DNA of 64,000 nucleotides from Diphasiastrum complanatum (GCA_029204225.1 CM055102.1:11545245-11609244), one strand, 5' to 3'. Counted from the first letter of the stretch, positions 20,314 through 34,146 are shown. Notes: a model not told the origin generated them from the letters alone. Translations and numbers: made by a program.

Positions 20314-22839
20314 ATCCGTGGAATTGAATAGCCAACAAATGTAACTCCTCATAGTACCAAAATCACAACTTTGCATTAATTTGTCAAAGAGGTGACATGA
20401 TTATTTATATATAGCCCTAACCCCAATGTCTAAACTCTGTGATCTAAGATTTTCTTAGGCATCCTTCCATCTTAAGATTTACATTAAAAAGTAATCATTT
20501 TTTCATTTTCTAGTCACATTATTGTCCAAAGTGAACTTTGTGCTTGGCCTAAACTTGAGTTTGGGTTGCTTTATTTCTACAAAGAAGTTCAATCTATACT
20601 TGAACATATTAGAAGTGGTTTGAGTGGCCAAGTGACCACCCTCAAGATACTACTAGTTCTATCAAACTAACTTTTACTAAATTTAACAATTTGCTTAAAC
20701 ACACACTTTCACCCTCATTTCAACCCCCACCTCAAGGTTTAGACTTGGCTGGAGCTAATGCACTTATTGTAGTGAAAAATTTTCATACAATCTAAATTAC
20801 ATATTGAATGACAAGGTGAATGACTAAGCCCTCAAGTAGGAGCTACAAAAAATAATCTTTAAATGCATGAAGGTAAAAAATTACAATAAGAGTACCAAGA
20901 TCCAGATTGAGAAAAGACAAAAGTAGAAAGCCAATGTAAACTTGCAAATCTTAACTCCAAGATGAAATTCATTTAAAAACATTAGAAATGGCCGAGCTAA
21001 GAGACATGTAGCCAAAATTGGGGCGTGGCAAAATTTATAGGCTGAGTTGTAAGACGACGAGCGCAAAAAAAGAATTATGAAACTATAGAAGCAAGCACAT
21101 TAAGCAAAATAACGTGAAGCTTTAAAATCAACTACATCCAAAGCCCAAGTTCAAGCCCTCAAGGCAAAAGTTTCACTTGTCGATTGCACTCCAAACAACC
21201 TATAGTTATCTCCATGGACAAATAGGTTTTGGTGGATTTTTCATCTGAAGTGCTATTGTGGCAATTCCTCAATGCACAATCATACTATAGGCACTTGGTT
21301 GAGTGTGAGGATGCCTACTTACCAACATTAGATTACCACTCACTATCTTAGAGGCCGAGCCCTCCCAACTCTCAGTCATTTAATCTCTTCCCAACATAGC
21401 AAAACGACAATATCTAATCACTCCTCCCTTCCAACTCTAATCATTTAGTCCCTTCCCAACATAACAAAATGACAATGTCTCTAAGCAACAACTGGACCAA
21501 ACATCATTTGAGTTAAGGACACTAGTAGAACCAAAGAAAACTGACCAAGGCCAAATGGAGCAACTACCTACTACAATCTCATAACCTCAGACAACACATT
21601 AAGTTCCACTCCACAATGTATACTCCGTGAATTTGAAAATTACCATCTCAAACACTATTTGATTCCACGACCATTGCCAGAAGAGCAACAAATCATCGAA
21701 TTGGAATGCACACATTCTGAACATGAAGAAAAGAAGAGGATTTCATATCCTTCAAAAGAATATCGAGGACAATGTGGACAAATTTCAAGGATCCATGCAC
21801 TTCAATCTTATATTAACAAACCAAGGGAGGTTAACACAAATTTATATATCCATTTGATCAAGATGAGAGTGGTGGTGCGTTTCTAACTGTCTATAACTAG
21901 CCCCATATGCTCTCACCTCACATATGAAAAACAATGTCAATTTTTGTTGTGCATTCATTAAATTTATGTCGAATATCACACAACCCTAGATCCAATTATC
22001 AAGAAAGCAATTGAGCACTCTAGTATCATAAAGAATGACTAGCTACATCGTGTGTGCATCTACTACCTTGTAGCCATGATCTCTTTCCAAAATGTCGATG
22101 TCGGATCATTGTCAGAGAATTGAGTGGCTTTCAAATTGCAACTCCTTATTCAAACCACTAGCAAACAAAACAAGACATATTATTTCTATGGATGTGTTTA
22201 GCCAGCCATGGGATTGACACACTAGTGGAGACAATGCTACAAAATTCTTATAGCTATGCTAGAGGCTTACTAAAGTGATGAGGAGTATTAGAAAGCCCAA
22301 TTTTCTAGCTAGCAATGTTGAGTATGATTTTTTGTGCGTATAAGCTCACATGCTTTTAGAAGTAGTGTTAGTATGAAAATGAAAATATTTTAACCTAATG
22401 TAAAAACTTAAGTCTAAGTAGGACTAATTTTGTAAATCTTATTTTAACTTAAGATCCATAAAGACCAATAAGGTGGTGACACTTCAAGAATGGAGTGTCA
22501 TATTGTTCAAGCCTCCAATCTCTTGTATCTTGCGTCCAATTAGTCATAATTTCACATTTCCTCAAAGCTCTCCTCTCTCTCTCTCCTTGTTTCTATTGCG
22601 TCCCTAATTGACTAGGGTCATCATGGTTAATGATTTTTGACATTCTACGAGTAAATTTTTTGCAAATTTTGTGAGTTTCATTCAGACATCCATTGATGTA
22701 ATGTCCTTCTTGGTTGTAGTTCTGGCAAAAACATACATTGCCTTGTCTACATTCGGGGTCCAACAAAATGGTAGCACATGGTGTGCTACTCTTTTTATTG
22801 CACTACATGATGTGTTATTCAGATGTAAGTCGGGGCAGG
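20314..22839. other. Unassigned AT-rich region, probably degenerate element DNA
   Basis: No gene is supported. A Lys- and Glu-rich plus-strand stretch (20830-21180) and an open frame at 21659-21886 have retroelement-like composition, but no family motif was seen. A CT-rich run lies near 22568-22585. Confidence 0.45.
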
Positions 22840-23130
22840 AGATGTAGACACTTGTAAATCCACATATGGATTTACATTATTTCTCAATAATGGTCCAATT
22901 CCATGGAAAAGTCGCAAGCAGACTTTGATAGCTTTATCATCTATCGAATCAGAGTATATTACAGCCTCTCAAGTTACAAAGGATGTAGTGTGGTTGAGAA
23001 ATTTACGTTCGGACGTTTGTTTGAAATAATATGCTCCGATAATTTTATTTTATGATAATTAAAGTGCTATCCCAGTGATAATCAAACCTGGGAATGCTAC
23101 TTACTGAATCAATCATACCTTCTTATTGCG
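22840..23130 (+). pseudogene. copia E RNase H fragment
   Basis: The plus strand reads DVDTCKSTYGFTLFLNNGPI, WKSRKQTLIALSSIESEYI and TASQVTKDVVWLRNL. This is the typical copia RNase H with SS-E-EY. It is an isolated fragment without its own RT and is separate from copia D, which has its own RNase H. Confidence 0.85.
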
Positions 23131-23559
23131 TTCAATATTATGTTAGAATGTATGCAAGTTTCTCTGAAGCTATTTGTATCTGTTAAATCTCTTATTGATT
23201 AATTTGAATTATCAAATAGTTTGATACTATATTCTATATCTATCAATTACACTTTGAAATTGTTTGTCCACGAAATCACTTTAGTATTGATGATTTCAAA
23301 ATTAGTTAGTAAAAAAATGAACATGACGATTGTCGTGATAGCTTTGTTCATTTTTTATCGGCTTAGTCATACATTAGAAGAAGGATTATTCCGCAGAGCC
23401 CGATAGTTTTTCTTTCGACTTCAATTTCATTACTATCGTATCCTCTTTCCTTCTTCCAATAGGATATGCTTTTAAACACAATGTTTGTAATCTTGAACAA
23501 AGAAGATCTTTATCAATAGAGATGTTATATTTTTTTAAAATCAGTTCTATGATCTCAAG

Positions 23560-24999
23560 GGTAAGTCAAAGGTCAATAAATACAAGTTAGGTACTTCAGA
23601 TATTTAAAATGTATTTCCAACCTTTCAAGACACTCTATTGTTGTCAATAATTCGAAAGATGGTGATATGTCTCAGATTCCTATACAATTTTTTTTAGTGT
23701 TGTAGTCAAGCTAACTTCCATCAGACTTCTTTCAATATTTGCAACTACAACAAATTTAGAAGTACATCAAATAAATGTTCAAACAACATTTCCTAACAAT
23801 GTTATTGATAAAGACATATACATGTCCTAGCCGTAAGGTTATGAACTCAAAGGAAAAGAGAATCAGGTGTGCAAACTTCACAAAGCTCTTTATGGGCTTA
23901 AGTAATCACCATGGGCATGGTTTTAAAAGATTGCGACATTTTTTCTAGAACACAGTTTTATACCTAGCTTAGTTGACTCTAACGTATACTTCGAGGTAGT
24001 AGCATAATCTTTCATTATCATCACATTATATGTTGATGATAATTGACTTTTTAGTAGCAGTATTTCATTACTAAAAGATACCAAAGCTATTGTCAAATGA
24101 ATTCAACATGCTAGATTTAGGAGAAACTCATTTTTGCCTAAAAATACAAATTTTTAGAGATCACGCCAATAGACATATATTTATCAATCAACAAAGGTAT
24201 ATACAAAACTTGCTTGAGAAGCGTAATATGGCAAACCACAAATCAACAAATTTTCTTTATATCCAAGTTTGAAATTTTCTAAAGAACAATGTCCACATTC
24301 TCAAGAAGAAGTGGAACAAATAGAGAAGTATCATTATTATTTGGTTATCAGAACACTGATGTAGTAGGCTTGACATAGCATATTCAATTAGTACATTTTA
24401 TACATTGGGAGGCTCTTTTCAAGGTCTGATGGTATTTGTAGTCAACAAAGATGTAATGCATCTGTTATGGAGACATCTTATAATGTCAACAATTAGTTTA
24501 TACTTGAAGTGTATATCGATGTGGATTGGGTCGGAGATGTTGATGCTTGGAAATCAACTTCAAGTTATGTATCTCTATATAACAATGGTAATGTTTCTTG
24601 GATTATTTAAAAATAAACAACTACTGCATTATCTTCTACATAAGCCAAGGACATTGTCGTCACACATGTCTCAAAAGAAACGATCTGGTTATGACATTTG
24701 TTATCATATCTTGATCTTGCACCATCACAACCTATAGCAGTTTACTATGATAATTAGAGTACTATCGCTTTATCTAGACTTATTCCCATGTTTTAATCTA
24801 GGTCCAAGAACATCGAGATAAAGTATCGTTATATCAAAGACAAGGTACTTAGTCAAGAAATAGGACTTACATTTTGTAGTACTCAATTTATAGCACCAAA
24901 TATTTTTATTGAATGCATCATCAATTGAAAGTCATATCAAGCTTAAGAATATGTGAAATCTAACAATTAAAGTTTTTCAAGATCCACATTAAGAGGGAG
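23560..24999 (+). pseudogene. copia D reverse transcriptase, RNase H and polypurine tract
   Basis: RT motifs read in order: DVQTTFPNNVIDKDIYMS (about 23790), GYELKGKENQVCKLHKALYG (about 23840-23900), YVDD near 24025-24040, and MLDLGETHFCLKIQIFRD (24110). RNase H follows with DVDWVGDVDAWKSTSSYV (about 24510-24570). A purine run AAGAGGGAG at about 24991-24999 is a likely polypurine tract. Multiple stops show that it is dead. Confidence 0.8.
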
Positions 25000-25260
25000 T
25001 GTTAAATTTATATCTTTGATATAATCAAAGGTACTGTGAACCTGTTGTAATATTTGTGAATAGTTTAGGGTCGAATCAGATTGGGTCAAAGTACTAGGAT
25101 TGAAATAAAATAAGACCTCCAGGGTTGGATCAAATTAGATCAAAATTTTAGTATCGGTCGATCAAAATACACTTAAACCTCCAGGGCCATATCAAAATAA
25201 ATTTAGATCCCAAATGACACAATAAGCACTTCATACATGCATGATATTTTTTCTAGTCCT
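25000..25260 (+). repeat. copia D 3' LTR, outer end unresolved
   Basis: Directly after the polypurine tract comes TGTTAAATTTATATC at 25000, a typical LTR opening. The other end was not identified, so the end coordinate is nominal. Confidence 0.4.
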
Positions 25261-25959
25261 TCAAGTCACTGTTCTACAGTCAGTGATTCTGAAGATGATG
25301 AAAACAAGAGCATCCAATTTTAAGGTGGTCAAATTGTTTAGAATTTTTACCTAGGAGGAGAACCATGTATAATGATGAAATGAGAGAGAGAAGAGAGAAG
25401 ATGTGTCTCTCCACGAGTTACATCCTTTTATAGAGTGTCCAAACCCTATTTGGACACTTGACTTTCCTTCCAAAATGTAAACCCTACTATTTTTGGGTCT
25501 AGATTCAATGTACCCAAAGTTCAAATTTGAATCTCTCTCAAACTCGACCACCAACTTTCTCACACTTTCAAAAAGTGTTTATGGAATGTATTTTAAACTA
25601 ATATAACTTCAAAAAGTTTATCTCTAGTCCAAATTAAGTTTTGGCCTCTTATTAACAATTTACCAAAATATGATTAAACTATACTAAACTAGTTGAAATC
25701 TCTCACATATGCCACATGCAATTTATGACTGATTTTTATTTTTTTGATCATAGTTACAATACAAGAATCCCAAGTTTCATATCTATTTTTTTATAAGTTA
25801 GATTTAAACTTTTTGGCTTTGCATTGCAAAGTCAATACTATGTGTTCAGGTTGGTCCATGGAGTTATAAAAAAAGTCACCATTAGAGAATAATCTTCGAT
25901 AGTGGCTCAAAGTTCTAAATCGTGAACATTGGTTGCGGGCTAAAGTATCATGCATGCAG

Positions 25960-26105
25960 TGCTTTATTATACACGAGTTACGCTTTACTATTTTCAAATT
26001 GCATGCATATATGAATGCATTAGGTGCTTTATTATACATGACTTGTGGTTTACTATTTTCATATCAATAGTGTGCATGACTCGTGATTTACTATATTCAA
26101 ATTAA
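25960..26105. repeat. Three imperfect repeats around TTTACTATNTTCA
   Basis: The pattern of a TTATACACGAGTT-like or CATGACTTGTG-like string followed by TTTACTATTTTCAAATT occurs near 25970, 26030 and 26080. Function unknown. Confidence 0.5.
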
Positions 26106-26164
26106 TACTTTGCATTGCTAAAAGCAAAAGCATGTGTCCTTGAGAATTTCAGTAAGTATTACAA

Positions 26165-26320
26165 CTCTCTCCCCCTCCCTCCCTCTCCCACTCTCTCTCT
26201 CTCTCGCTCGGTGAAAGCAGGTCGCTCTTGTCTCTCTCTCATCCTTCTATTGCGTTCGTTTGCTTAAAGGAGGTCGCTCTGTCTCTCTGGTGGATTGTCT
26301 CTCTCTCTCGTGATTGCTTT
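26165..26320. repeat. CT-rich low-complexity tract
   Basis: Alternating (CT)n and CCCTCC runs, interrupted by unique sequence. Such tracts are common in plant 5' leader regions, but no coding region follows convincingly. Confidence 0.7.
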
Positions 26321-29300
26321 TGAGATAGGCGTTCGGCGACGTGGTAGAAAAGCAGGCCAAAGCACAGTAAACCTGTGAATTCTGACAAATCTTTGATGCA
26401 GGTAAGCGAACACTTTAGTTGAATCTCCTTAGTGAAGCATACTGTGCAAGCTTGCATGATGAATTTTTAGCATGTCAACTGCCTCGTTGAGTAAGATGCA
26501 TTGTGGATTTAAGTTATGGAAGACGCTAGTTCCGTAAGTGCATAAATTAGAATGCTCACTGAGCAAATCTTCTGTCTCGTGTGTTGTTGTTGTGAGTTTT
26601 GATGCTGCGATTATTTTGCGAAATGGCTTTGGCTGGGTGAGATCCATGGCAATTAAGAGAGAATCTTTGATGGAGGAGAGTTTTCGTTGTTATCTGTGTA
26701 AACGGTCCTTTCTTTTATTCCCTTTCCGCAGCATGCAGCTACGAGGTTGATATGAGGCCGCTCTACGTGCTGGCAAGGAGTGATTCGTGCCGATACGTCC
26801 ATGAAGATGCCCGTATCATGTATGTGGTGCATGATTCCTGTGAGTCACGAAATAGTGCATGCTCCATCCATGATCCGATCATCCGAAGGTGGGTGCCTGA
26901 CTGCCTCGTATCTAACGTGAGCTCCATCCAAGTTGGGTGGAGCAAGAGACCAGCTGTGCACTATAGTTCAGCCTGTGCTCGTAGAAAACCCAAATCCCTG
27001 ATTTTGCAGGTTCATGCGCCACTCTGAGCAATCATGATTCATCGCACAGCCCATATCTTGCTTATCCGCTAATTCGATTCTGTGAAAAATCCGCATCATG
27101 AAAAACCAGCTCAGGGCTGTGCATTGTTTAATGTTCATGCTTTTTGTTGGCCAGGCCAGGAGAGATAGATCATAGTCCTACTCCTAGTCCTCCTCCTCCT
27201 CCTCAGTTTTAAGTGTGGAGTAGTTTGGACTCACATAGATGCATGGCGCTGGGTCTCATGAATACAATTGATCATGGCAGGAAATGTCAGATTCTAATAA
27301 AGCACTTTAGTGAACAACAATATAGACAAAAATTACAAACACTACTTTCGATGCTTTGAATAAACTGTAGATGTGAAGCTACATAGAAATAAACAGTGCA
27401 GACTCTTACCGAAATGGAGGAGCCCCCACTCTGATGCAGCTTTCCAAGCAACCCATCCTTTTATGCCTCTTCTTACTCCTATCGAGAGCTGTCCTGTCCA
27501 AGCATAGTTCTGATCTGTCTTGCTTAATAGCTATGCAGCTGCCCAAGTACACGACCTGTTTTTCTCTGTAGTCAGCTTACTTTACTCCTTAACAGTGCTA
27601 ACAGAAAGATGTGTAGATTACTGAAAGAAATTTTCTATCAAGAAAGATGCAAGCAGGTTCATTCACAAAAAAGGACTGCAAGCCGAGATAATCGATAATC
27701 ACTTAAGCAGGACGCAAATCATTTAAGTCACATACAAATGGATACAATAATCGGAGGAACCAGCCAAAAGAAATATGCATTTTCATATGAGAGTAAGCTT
27801 ATCCACTAGTATCCACACTCTTCGACTGAATGTAGCAAACAAAGGAAACAAAATGTCTTGAAAAAGAGTTGAATATATGTAGATTGGTGCTAAAAGATCG
27901 TCATTCACATCCAATCTGCACTAGATAAGCTGTTAGCTTAATCAATCGCTTTGAAATCATTTTTTTGAACCGCGTAAAGCACATTATTTTGAACATACTT
28001 TGCGTCATAATTCCCAATAGATGACAAAAAATATTAGCAAAAATTATAATCTGATTCTGTCATGGAAGTTCCCATAAAACCCCTCTAGAAGTCTCGAAAT
28101 GCCTGGAGCAAACTCAGTTTCTTACAGATGCATATGTCAATTCAAAAAATAAGAAATCGGAGATACATAACTAAGATCTTGTTACGCGTTAATGTATTCT
28201 ATTGCTCAGTGAAGTGAAGATCACTGGTGCGAATACTTGGCCGTAACTGTACAACATAAACGTTACCAAAGTTTGGATCGTCTATATTCTTGCTCCTAAT
28301 AGACAGAAAGATTCTACATTGTCACTGGATGCTAGTGGTCTATAAGGTGCAGAATAGACCTGTAAGGAATGCCTCCTCAAGATCCTGCTTACAAGATAAA
28401 ACAATAGAGAACACATTGTTGGAGAAACCACCCAACCAAGTAGAAGCAACCAATCAATCTCTAGGAGCTTCACCCCAAGCCAAGGAATATGAAGCCAGAG
28501 AGTAGAGAGAGATCTTGGTAATGAATCATACACGTAGGGTGAGTTTGGCCTCCATATATAAGCTCTAGAACCCCCTGTGCATGTGGTAATGCAAGGTACT
28601 AACTCCCCAATCAGTAACTTTTGACCTTTAACTGTACTACTTATAGATAATGATTCAAATTTTAAACCAATTCTAGTTCCAGATCGTTCCACACAATCCC
28701 TAGAGAATTTCTCTTATTCTTTAAGTTCCAACTAGGTATCCTACTCTGAATCTATCCAAAATTACTTTCAGAAAAATCTCATTTCTATACTACAGCTGGT
28801 TCTCTTCCAAAAATTATGCAACCAACAGATCCTCAGATAGAATTTTATCACAGATCCTCAAATAGAATTTTATCCCATTACTTCACCCCTCCTTTTAAAG
28901 AAATTATCGATTTCTATAAAAGTTAACTGGAAAGATGATATAAGAAAATATCTAAATCCATGAAAACTCAGTAATAAGTGCATTCCATAAAAGAATTCAC
29001 TCTACTAACAACCATGACTTTTTCTTCAAATATTTTCAACCTGAGTGACAGTACTATCATTCCACTGAAATCCATTTATGCAAAAGAGATATCCTAGGTT
29101 TAAGAAATTGAAACACTTTAACCTTAGAATTTACCCAAATTCCAAGTCTATGCACACAATTAGTAATTCATATGATATAATAGTCTTTCAGAAGAATAAC
29201 TTCATGTTGGAAAGAATCATATAAACCGGTCTGATGTCTTATATTCGAGAAATTACTAAGAAGTTAAAGACTAATTAAGAAAGCAAGAAATAGATTTGAG

Positions 29301-30620
29301 AGCCTCTGATTTTGTAGATAGTGAGATACCACATTGGGATCTAGATTAAACCTCAAAAGGTCCCAAAATACCCCCCATTTTATCAATGGTTTTTTCTTTT
29401 TCCCATATCATGACTAGGTGCTATAATCATGACTAGGTGCTATAATTGGGAAATATTTTAGCTTTAGTGCAAACACAGTGACTAACTCAGACTGATAAAT
29501 TTAGTATAGTCAATTCACTAATATAAACTCATTCCATAGATAATGGCAAAATGACTGAAATTTCAATTTTGGCAAAATTTACGTAATTCAAAAAAAAATT
29601 CTAACAAAAATACAGTTAGTTCAAAAGGCAATTGAAATCGAAAAATCGAAATATTGTTTGATTCCTAATGTTAGTAAACCAATGTCCAATTGGCATGCAA
29701 AACACACATCATCAGTCACAAAACGTCATTACAATTTTTTTTCACATAAACTTTACTTTTACGGAATTTGTCCCAGATTTGTGACCCAACCATCAGAGCA
29801 CATGCGTACGACCACTCAAATCGACTCTAAATCCCTCATGCATGTCAGAATCACAATCAGAATCAACATGCAAATAATCCACTGCCAAAACTTCAAACAA
29901 CCATAACTTTGGCTACAATCCACCAAATTAGACGTTATAAAGCACGATACGGAGGGAGACCAAGTGACCAAGATGCTTGCCACATCAGCCTACCACCTAG
30001 GCTTCACACGTGTGAGAACAGAGCAATCATAATTATGTAGTAGGGTGCACTTTCTCAAGGCCTCAAACACCCATCCTAGCCCAAAAGCAATGTTACCAAC
30101 AATTTTAAATGGTCTATTAGACTTCCGTGAAGCATTCATACTGATCCTAAGAAGCAGTATAGGCTGAGAACGAAGATTTCTTTGTTTGTAGAAGTCAAAA
30201 TAATTTCAAACTTGATGGAGATGGAGCATAAGCCATCGGCCATCAATTTACAGGTCTGATAGCTTTCTGGGAAGGTATAAAAGAAAAAATTTCCAGCATG
30301 ATCTCCTTATGGATTGGGAGCAATCCATCCTCCAAAACCACAAAAAAAAACTATTTTATGGTCTTTTTTGACCTTCTACAAGTCCAATACATGGAATCCT
30401 TGGCTCAAACTTCAGAGACAACTTCAAAAGACTTTGGTTCAACTCTTTACAAGCTCTACGTGGTGCTTTACAGCCACCTACAATCCAACTTTATGAAAAA
30501 ACAAGCAAAAATGATGATTTTGGGCTATTCTACGGTTTTTTATTTTCACTATAAAGTGGAAATTCATGACATGCAACTCTTTCTCTAGCGCATGCAAACC
30601 AATTTACAGAATTATAGCCA

Positions 30621-31754
30621 TTAATCGATCTGATCTTGCTGTCTTACTATAAATTTTGAATCAAAAAGCATGAAAAAACGTGCTTTGTTAATAAAAGCTT
30701 CTATTCTTTTGTGTAGATTGTCAAGATCTAGGCTGACATGTCTCTTGATTGGTGATGGAGATGCTTTGCAATCATTGCCATGCGTTTCAAGTTTTTTTGA
30801 ACTAGATGAGCGGAACTTAGTTGCTTGATGCTTATTCAATAAAGGAGAATCAACTACGTCGAAAATGGTATATCTAAATGACTTCAGTTCATCATCTAGA
30901 ATTTATGTCTTCACCGAGCCGCTTGATTTGGCTTCGTCTAGTCTCAGTCCAAGCGCAAACTCGTTCAATTCCATACATTCAATTCCTCTCTCAATACAAT
31001 TGCTATCGATGTTAGACTTGCCTGTGGTGTCTCCAAAGATGACACATCCTTGTGATCCTCTAAAGATGAATCCACCTGGTAATCAGCAGCGGGTACAATA
31101 TCAGACTAATCAGAGGCAGCTGTGCTTGAATTAGAGAACAATTTAGATTAAACAACTATAACCATGATCATTAAGCTCAAAATCAGAAACATGAATGGAG
31201 GTGTGGTGAGCCAGGATGACAAATGTTCAACTATTTCAAAAAGCAAATCCCAGGAGACTGCTTTCATTACAGAAATTTCTTCTGCCTTCCAAAAGGATAA
31301 TGTAGCATAGAGAAAAACAATTGGAAGTGCAACAAGCCAACTGAAACTTATATATGAATTTTCCGTTGTTTTAAGAGATTTTTTAAACCCAGGGCTAGAA
31401 ATGACTTCCAAATATGCCATTGAAAGATAATATAAAAACAATCTATATCAATTAACAATTTTTAACATCTTACATCCTTCCATGTAAGATGTTCAACTAT
31501 TTGAAAAAGCAAATCCCAGGAGACTGCTTTCATTAAGGGAATTTCTTCTGCCTTCCAAAAGGATAATGTAGCATAGAGAAAAACAATTGGAAGTGCAACA
31601 AGCCAACTGAAACTTATATATGAATTTTTCGTTGTTTTAAGAGATTTTTCAAACCCAGGGCTAGAAATGACTTCCAAATATGCCATTGAAAGATATTATA
31701 AAAACAATCTAATTCAATTAACAATTTTTAACATCTTACATCCTTCCATGTAAT
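30621..31754 (-). pseudogene. DUF4408/DUF761-like membrane protein pseudogene
   Basis: Read from the right on the minus strand: MAYLEVISSPGF, then a hydrophobic segment (SFSWLVALPIVFLYATLSFW), KAVSWDLLFEIVEHLSSWLT and a second hydrophobic segment (PPFMFLILSLMIMVIVV). This is the layout of plant DUF4408 N-termini. After a stop at 31148 come acidic, Ser-rich stretches with stops (30840-31140), then DLDNLHKRIEAFINK (30621-30839), which resembles the DUF761 C-terminal motif. The 5' segment is tandemly duplicated (266 bp). Family roles are poorly known. The assignment is from motif memory and is moderate. Confidence 0.5.
31223..31754. repeat. 266-bp tandem duplication in the DUF4408-like pseudogene
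   Basis: The block 31223-31488 is repeated at 31489-31754 with a constant 266-bp offset and very few substitutions. It doubles the first membrane segment. The upstream (right-hand) copy stops at VEHL, while the left-hand copy continues into SSWLT. 266 is not a multiple of three. Confidence 0.9.
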
Positions 31755-31759
31755 ATAAA

Positions 31760-34078
31760 AACAATTTGTTGATTTCAGCAACCAACACATAACAACCTTC
31801 TCATGTCACTAAGCCAATCTCAAACTCACTAATCTCACCTATATTCTATCATGGATTATGTTGTCCAATACAACATAATTATAATTAATATCAACTCCCA
31901 TAAATCAAAACCAAAACATAAATCCATTTCATGAACTAAATTCAAACAAAACCAACTATGACCATGTTCAACAAAATATATACAATCACATCAAATATAA
32001 ACAATCATGAATGAATTATGTTCTATAATACAACAAAAGTATAAGCATCAATGAATCTTATCAATTCCTAACTTTTAAATCTATATTCCAAAGTTACAAT
32101 AAACTAATATCCAATTTTTAATAATCCAATACAAGCTACTCCAGATCATGGACATATTCCAAAATCAAGATAAAAATTCATTGCACAAAATAATTTCCCA
32201 CACTTTTCTAACTCATATTTTCAGCTTATTATTCTTATTTAATGTTGCAAATGCCTTACCATAGTCTTAAACTTTTAGGATATTTGATATTATGACATGG
32301 CAAAAAAGAAAACCAAAATCTAAAACCTCGCCTATAATCCACTCAACATAATTTTCATTATTACCGAATTGGATAATTGATAACCAAAAGATGAATCCAT
32401 TTCATAAACTAAAAATTACAAATCTCATCAATTTCTTATAACATTAAATCTCTATTACAAACTTACAACAAACTAATATCCTAAATTATTCCTCACACCA
32501 ATACCTACAAATGCCTTATACAAATCCTTAAATTTAAAGATTCACACAATTATCACATGGCAAGGTACATATACCGTTCTTGTTTTTTTAGATATCTGAT
32601 TTTTATCATGACTTATTGTTATATTTATAAAGGTTAATTTTTGATCTGTCACCCTAACTATATGTTATAATGTTATACTTTTCTAAAAGTTATACTCTGA
32701 GACATAACAACTAAAAAGAGTAGACATTATTCACTTTGATAGTGTTTTCACATATGAGGGTGAGTCACGCGTGCCTGGTTCAAATGGGGTAGTGCTATAG
32801 GCCTCTTCACATGCTCCCTCACCCAGCCCCTTCTTGACATGATAGATTCTCGATGAGGAATCACGAATCACGTCCTATAGTGGTGTTGCTACTCTCGTGA
32901 TCCCATCTACTGGGTCATTTTTCCTAGCACCGCATTATGTAGCTCGCTCAACTGCCCCATGTCAGCCTGCATTCAATGCTTTGCCATTTTTGGCATCACA
33001 TGGATGCGACAATCATCACATCACCTCAGTGCAACAAGTTCAAAGATCTTGGATCTGTCATTCCCAAACTGCAACGAGATCAATGACATGCAAAGAGGAA
33101 GAGTCAATCATAGGACATGTTGTGCAGTGGCAATGCCAGTGCTCATGAAAAATCATTTTTTTAACCTACTAAAAAACCTACTACTTATGAAATTTGTAGG
33201 TTTTTTTCAAACTAAGTCTAAAAAAACCTATTGGTCCTAGTTTTACCACTTAAATAACCTAATGTTTCTAGATTTTTTTACTTATGAAAAGTATAACCTC
33301 CAACCAAGCACCCACTGTCGCGTCCAACCTCCAAGCGTCCACTCACTGCCTTCGATACTGCCTCCACTACTGCTTGCGATCACTCCGAGTGCCCATTGCC
33401 TCCGCTATTACTCCGTCCATAGTCCAGACTCCAAGCGCCTGCCTCCGGAGTCCACTACTATTGATTCGCTCAGGCTGAAGGGATTTGTGGCTCATGAATT
33501 TCTGCTTGCCTCCACTCCAAGTGCCCAACCCACTGCCTCGGCCCTCCACTACTGAAGTCACCAATGCTGATTCGCGGGAATTTATGAGAAATCATCAGGG
33601 ATGCAGCGCCTTCAACAACTTCAAGTGAGCGTAAGCAATGTTAAGAGTTTAGAAATCGTGCATCCATTCCTTTCTTTCAACTTTCAAGGCTACAGTACTT
33701 ACTTCCACTACTAAGTGGCCAGCACCGTTAAGGAGAAAAATAAAGCTGAAACTGCAGACCCAGGGCCTAGGGTCATGACATGTGGCATTTAGGGAAAGCC
33801 CATAGATAAAAAAAAAAGATTACAAAAGTTTTTCTTAAAAAGGTTAAAAACTAATAATTTTTTTTTTAGGTACGTAAAAAAAGTAATATCAATTGTTATT
33901 GCCAGCCTTTAACAACCTACAACCACTCAATTCAATACGTGAATTGTAATTTAAAAAATGAACTCGCAAGGCTTTGTAGGTTTTTGGGGCTTGTGCACAT
34001 GAAGAGCCTATAATAAAATACATCCAATACCCATGGTCATTAATACACTCTCCTCGTTTATTCTTGCAGGAAGAACTA
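31760..34078. other. AT-rich intergenic region
   Basis: No gene seen. It is very AT-rich to about 32650. A segment around 32750-33150 has higher GC. At 33165-33215 and 33840-33990 are T- or A-rich stretches with AACCTACT/GTAGGTTTTT palindromic halves. Between 33300 and 33560 the short words CTCCAAGCG, CCTCCACTACTG and ACTGCCT recur, giving a low-complexity, C-rich block. Confidence 0.5.
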
Positions 34079-34105
34079 TAGATCGATCGATCGATCCGAC
34101 GATCG

Positions 34106-34136
<31 letters not shown>

Positions 34137-34146
34137 CTATCTATCG
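34079..34146. repeat. (GATC)n and (TC)n microsatellite
   Basis: Four GATC units (34079-34096) are followed by about 14 TC units (34105-34133) and then GATCTATCTATC. It lies about 1.1 kb upstream of the NIPA start codon and could belong to its promoter or leader. Confidence 0.9.

Larger units (their letters stand above)
25261..30600. other. Gene-free region with short repeats and CT-rich tracts
   Basis: No coding region with recognisable motifs. Present are a set of TTTACTATTTTCA-containing repeats (25960-26105), a CT-rich tract (26165-26320), a 27-bp-scale direct repeat with CAGATCCTCANATAGAATTT (28828-28880), and a doubled ATCATGACTAGGTGCTATA unit (about 29407-29447). Open frames at 26752-27027 (+) and 28282-28692 (-) lack family resemblance and are not called. 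Confidence 0.5.

Noticed and set aside
26752-27027. 91-residue plus-strand open frame after a CT-rich tract
   Set aside because: Looked like a gene start with leader, but the residues show no family resemblance, no exon follow-up was found, and an overlapping frame on the other strand is of similar quality.
28282-28692. 136-residue open frame on the minus strand
   Set aside because: No recognisable motif and composition like surrounding non-coding DNA. It may be chance.
33262-33555. 97-residue plus-strand frame rich in Pro and Ser
   Set aside because: It reflects low-complexity repeats of CTCC and ACTGCCT words; overlapping frames are equally open.
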